Assembly (NCBI RefSeq): GCF_018614615.1
Contig: NZ_JAGGOK010000065.1
Location: 77,938 to 137,431 of the forward strand
Length of the DNA stretch: 59,494 bases
DNA from: Streptomyces sp. ISL-100
GTDB taxonomy: Bacteria > Actinomycetota > Actinomycetes > Streptomycetales > Streptomycetaceae
Direction of reading: 5' to 3'
Shown here piece by piece: positions 59,470-59,494 of the stretch; position 1 is the first letter of the stretch; each line of letters begins with the position of its first letter. The position numbers and the translations under genes are program-made. The notes beneath the pieces were generated by a model. The model searched no databases. It had not been told where the DNA came from and saw only the letters and a program-made list of their open reading frames with translations.

Positions 59470-59494
59470 GGGTGAAGGCCATCCTTGGCCCGGG

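Overview
The window is high-GC actinobacterial chromosome with strong third-position GC bias, frequent GTG and TTG starts, and many 1-4 nt start/stop overlaps. Family content (ECF41 sigma factor, DUF397 fragment, class F sortase, many TetR/GntR regulators, HelD-type helicase, SoxR with few other stress genes) points to Streptomyces or a close relative. No tRNA, rRNA, CRISPR array, intact insertion sequence or phage block was recognised.

Layout. 0-5.3 kb: a partial ECF41 sigma factor, a small membrane protein, and an orphan CitB/DctR-type response regulator divergent from a complete tripartite tricarboxylate transporter operon (tctC-tctB-tctA), followed by a decayed acetyltransferase. 5.3-9.4 kb: ordinary genes (secreted beta-propeller-like protein, DUF402, double GNAT, GntR, AAA ATPase). 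9.5-19.4 kb: a surface-polysaccharide locus with a GH39-like hydrolase, a flippase fused to a second multi-membrane domain, a polysaccharide deacetylase, two GT2 glycosyltransferases, a FemAB/CelD-like acyltransferase and a small membrane protein. 19.5-28.7 kb: SGNH esterase, receptor Ser/Thr kinase, CoA transferase, a TetR-controlled DrrAB-type ABC exporter, a type ISP-like protein and a GntR regulator. 28.7-35.9 kb: homogentisate dioxygenase, TetR, molybdopterin oxidoreductase, a CitMHS citrate transporter and an MFS exporter. 36-38.4 kb: a class F sortase with its probable partner, and small proteins. 38.4-43.9 kb: a TetR-controlled aldehyde/alcohol dehydrogenase pair and a metabolite:H+ symporter.

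44-47.7 kb holds the most notable locus. A macrolide-type glycosyltransferase closely resembling rifampin glycosyltransferases is followed by a HelR/HelD-type RNA polymerase-protecting helicase-like protein. A canonical rifamycin-associated element (RAE) lies 58 bp upstream of the glycosyltransferase start, and a half-degenerate copy lies at a similar distance upstream of helR. This reads as a two-pronged, rifamycin-responsive resistance module: drug inactivation plus target protection.

47.8-59.4 kb: a PEP-mutase-like protein with an unusually compact P450 and an ArsR regulator; a TetR/acyl-CoA dehydrogenase/2-hydroxyacid dehydrogenase group; TetR, MaoC and SoxR genes around a 12-13 bp tandem repeat; a BKACE enzyme; a zinc-ribbon protein; and a penicillin-acylase-family gene interrupted by a single-base frameshift.

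Several regulatory circuits can be read from repeated palindromes: CTAGC-N3-GCTAG sites at four places, TAAGCGCTTGCTCA at two promoters, paired TACGTAC-N3-GTACGTA operators at the ABC exporter, and a 12-bp CTTGTTAACGCG motif shared by the tct operon and the citrate transporter 31 kb away.
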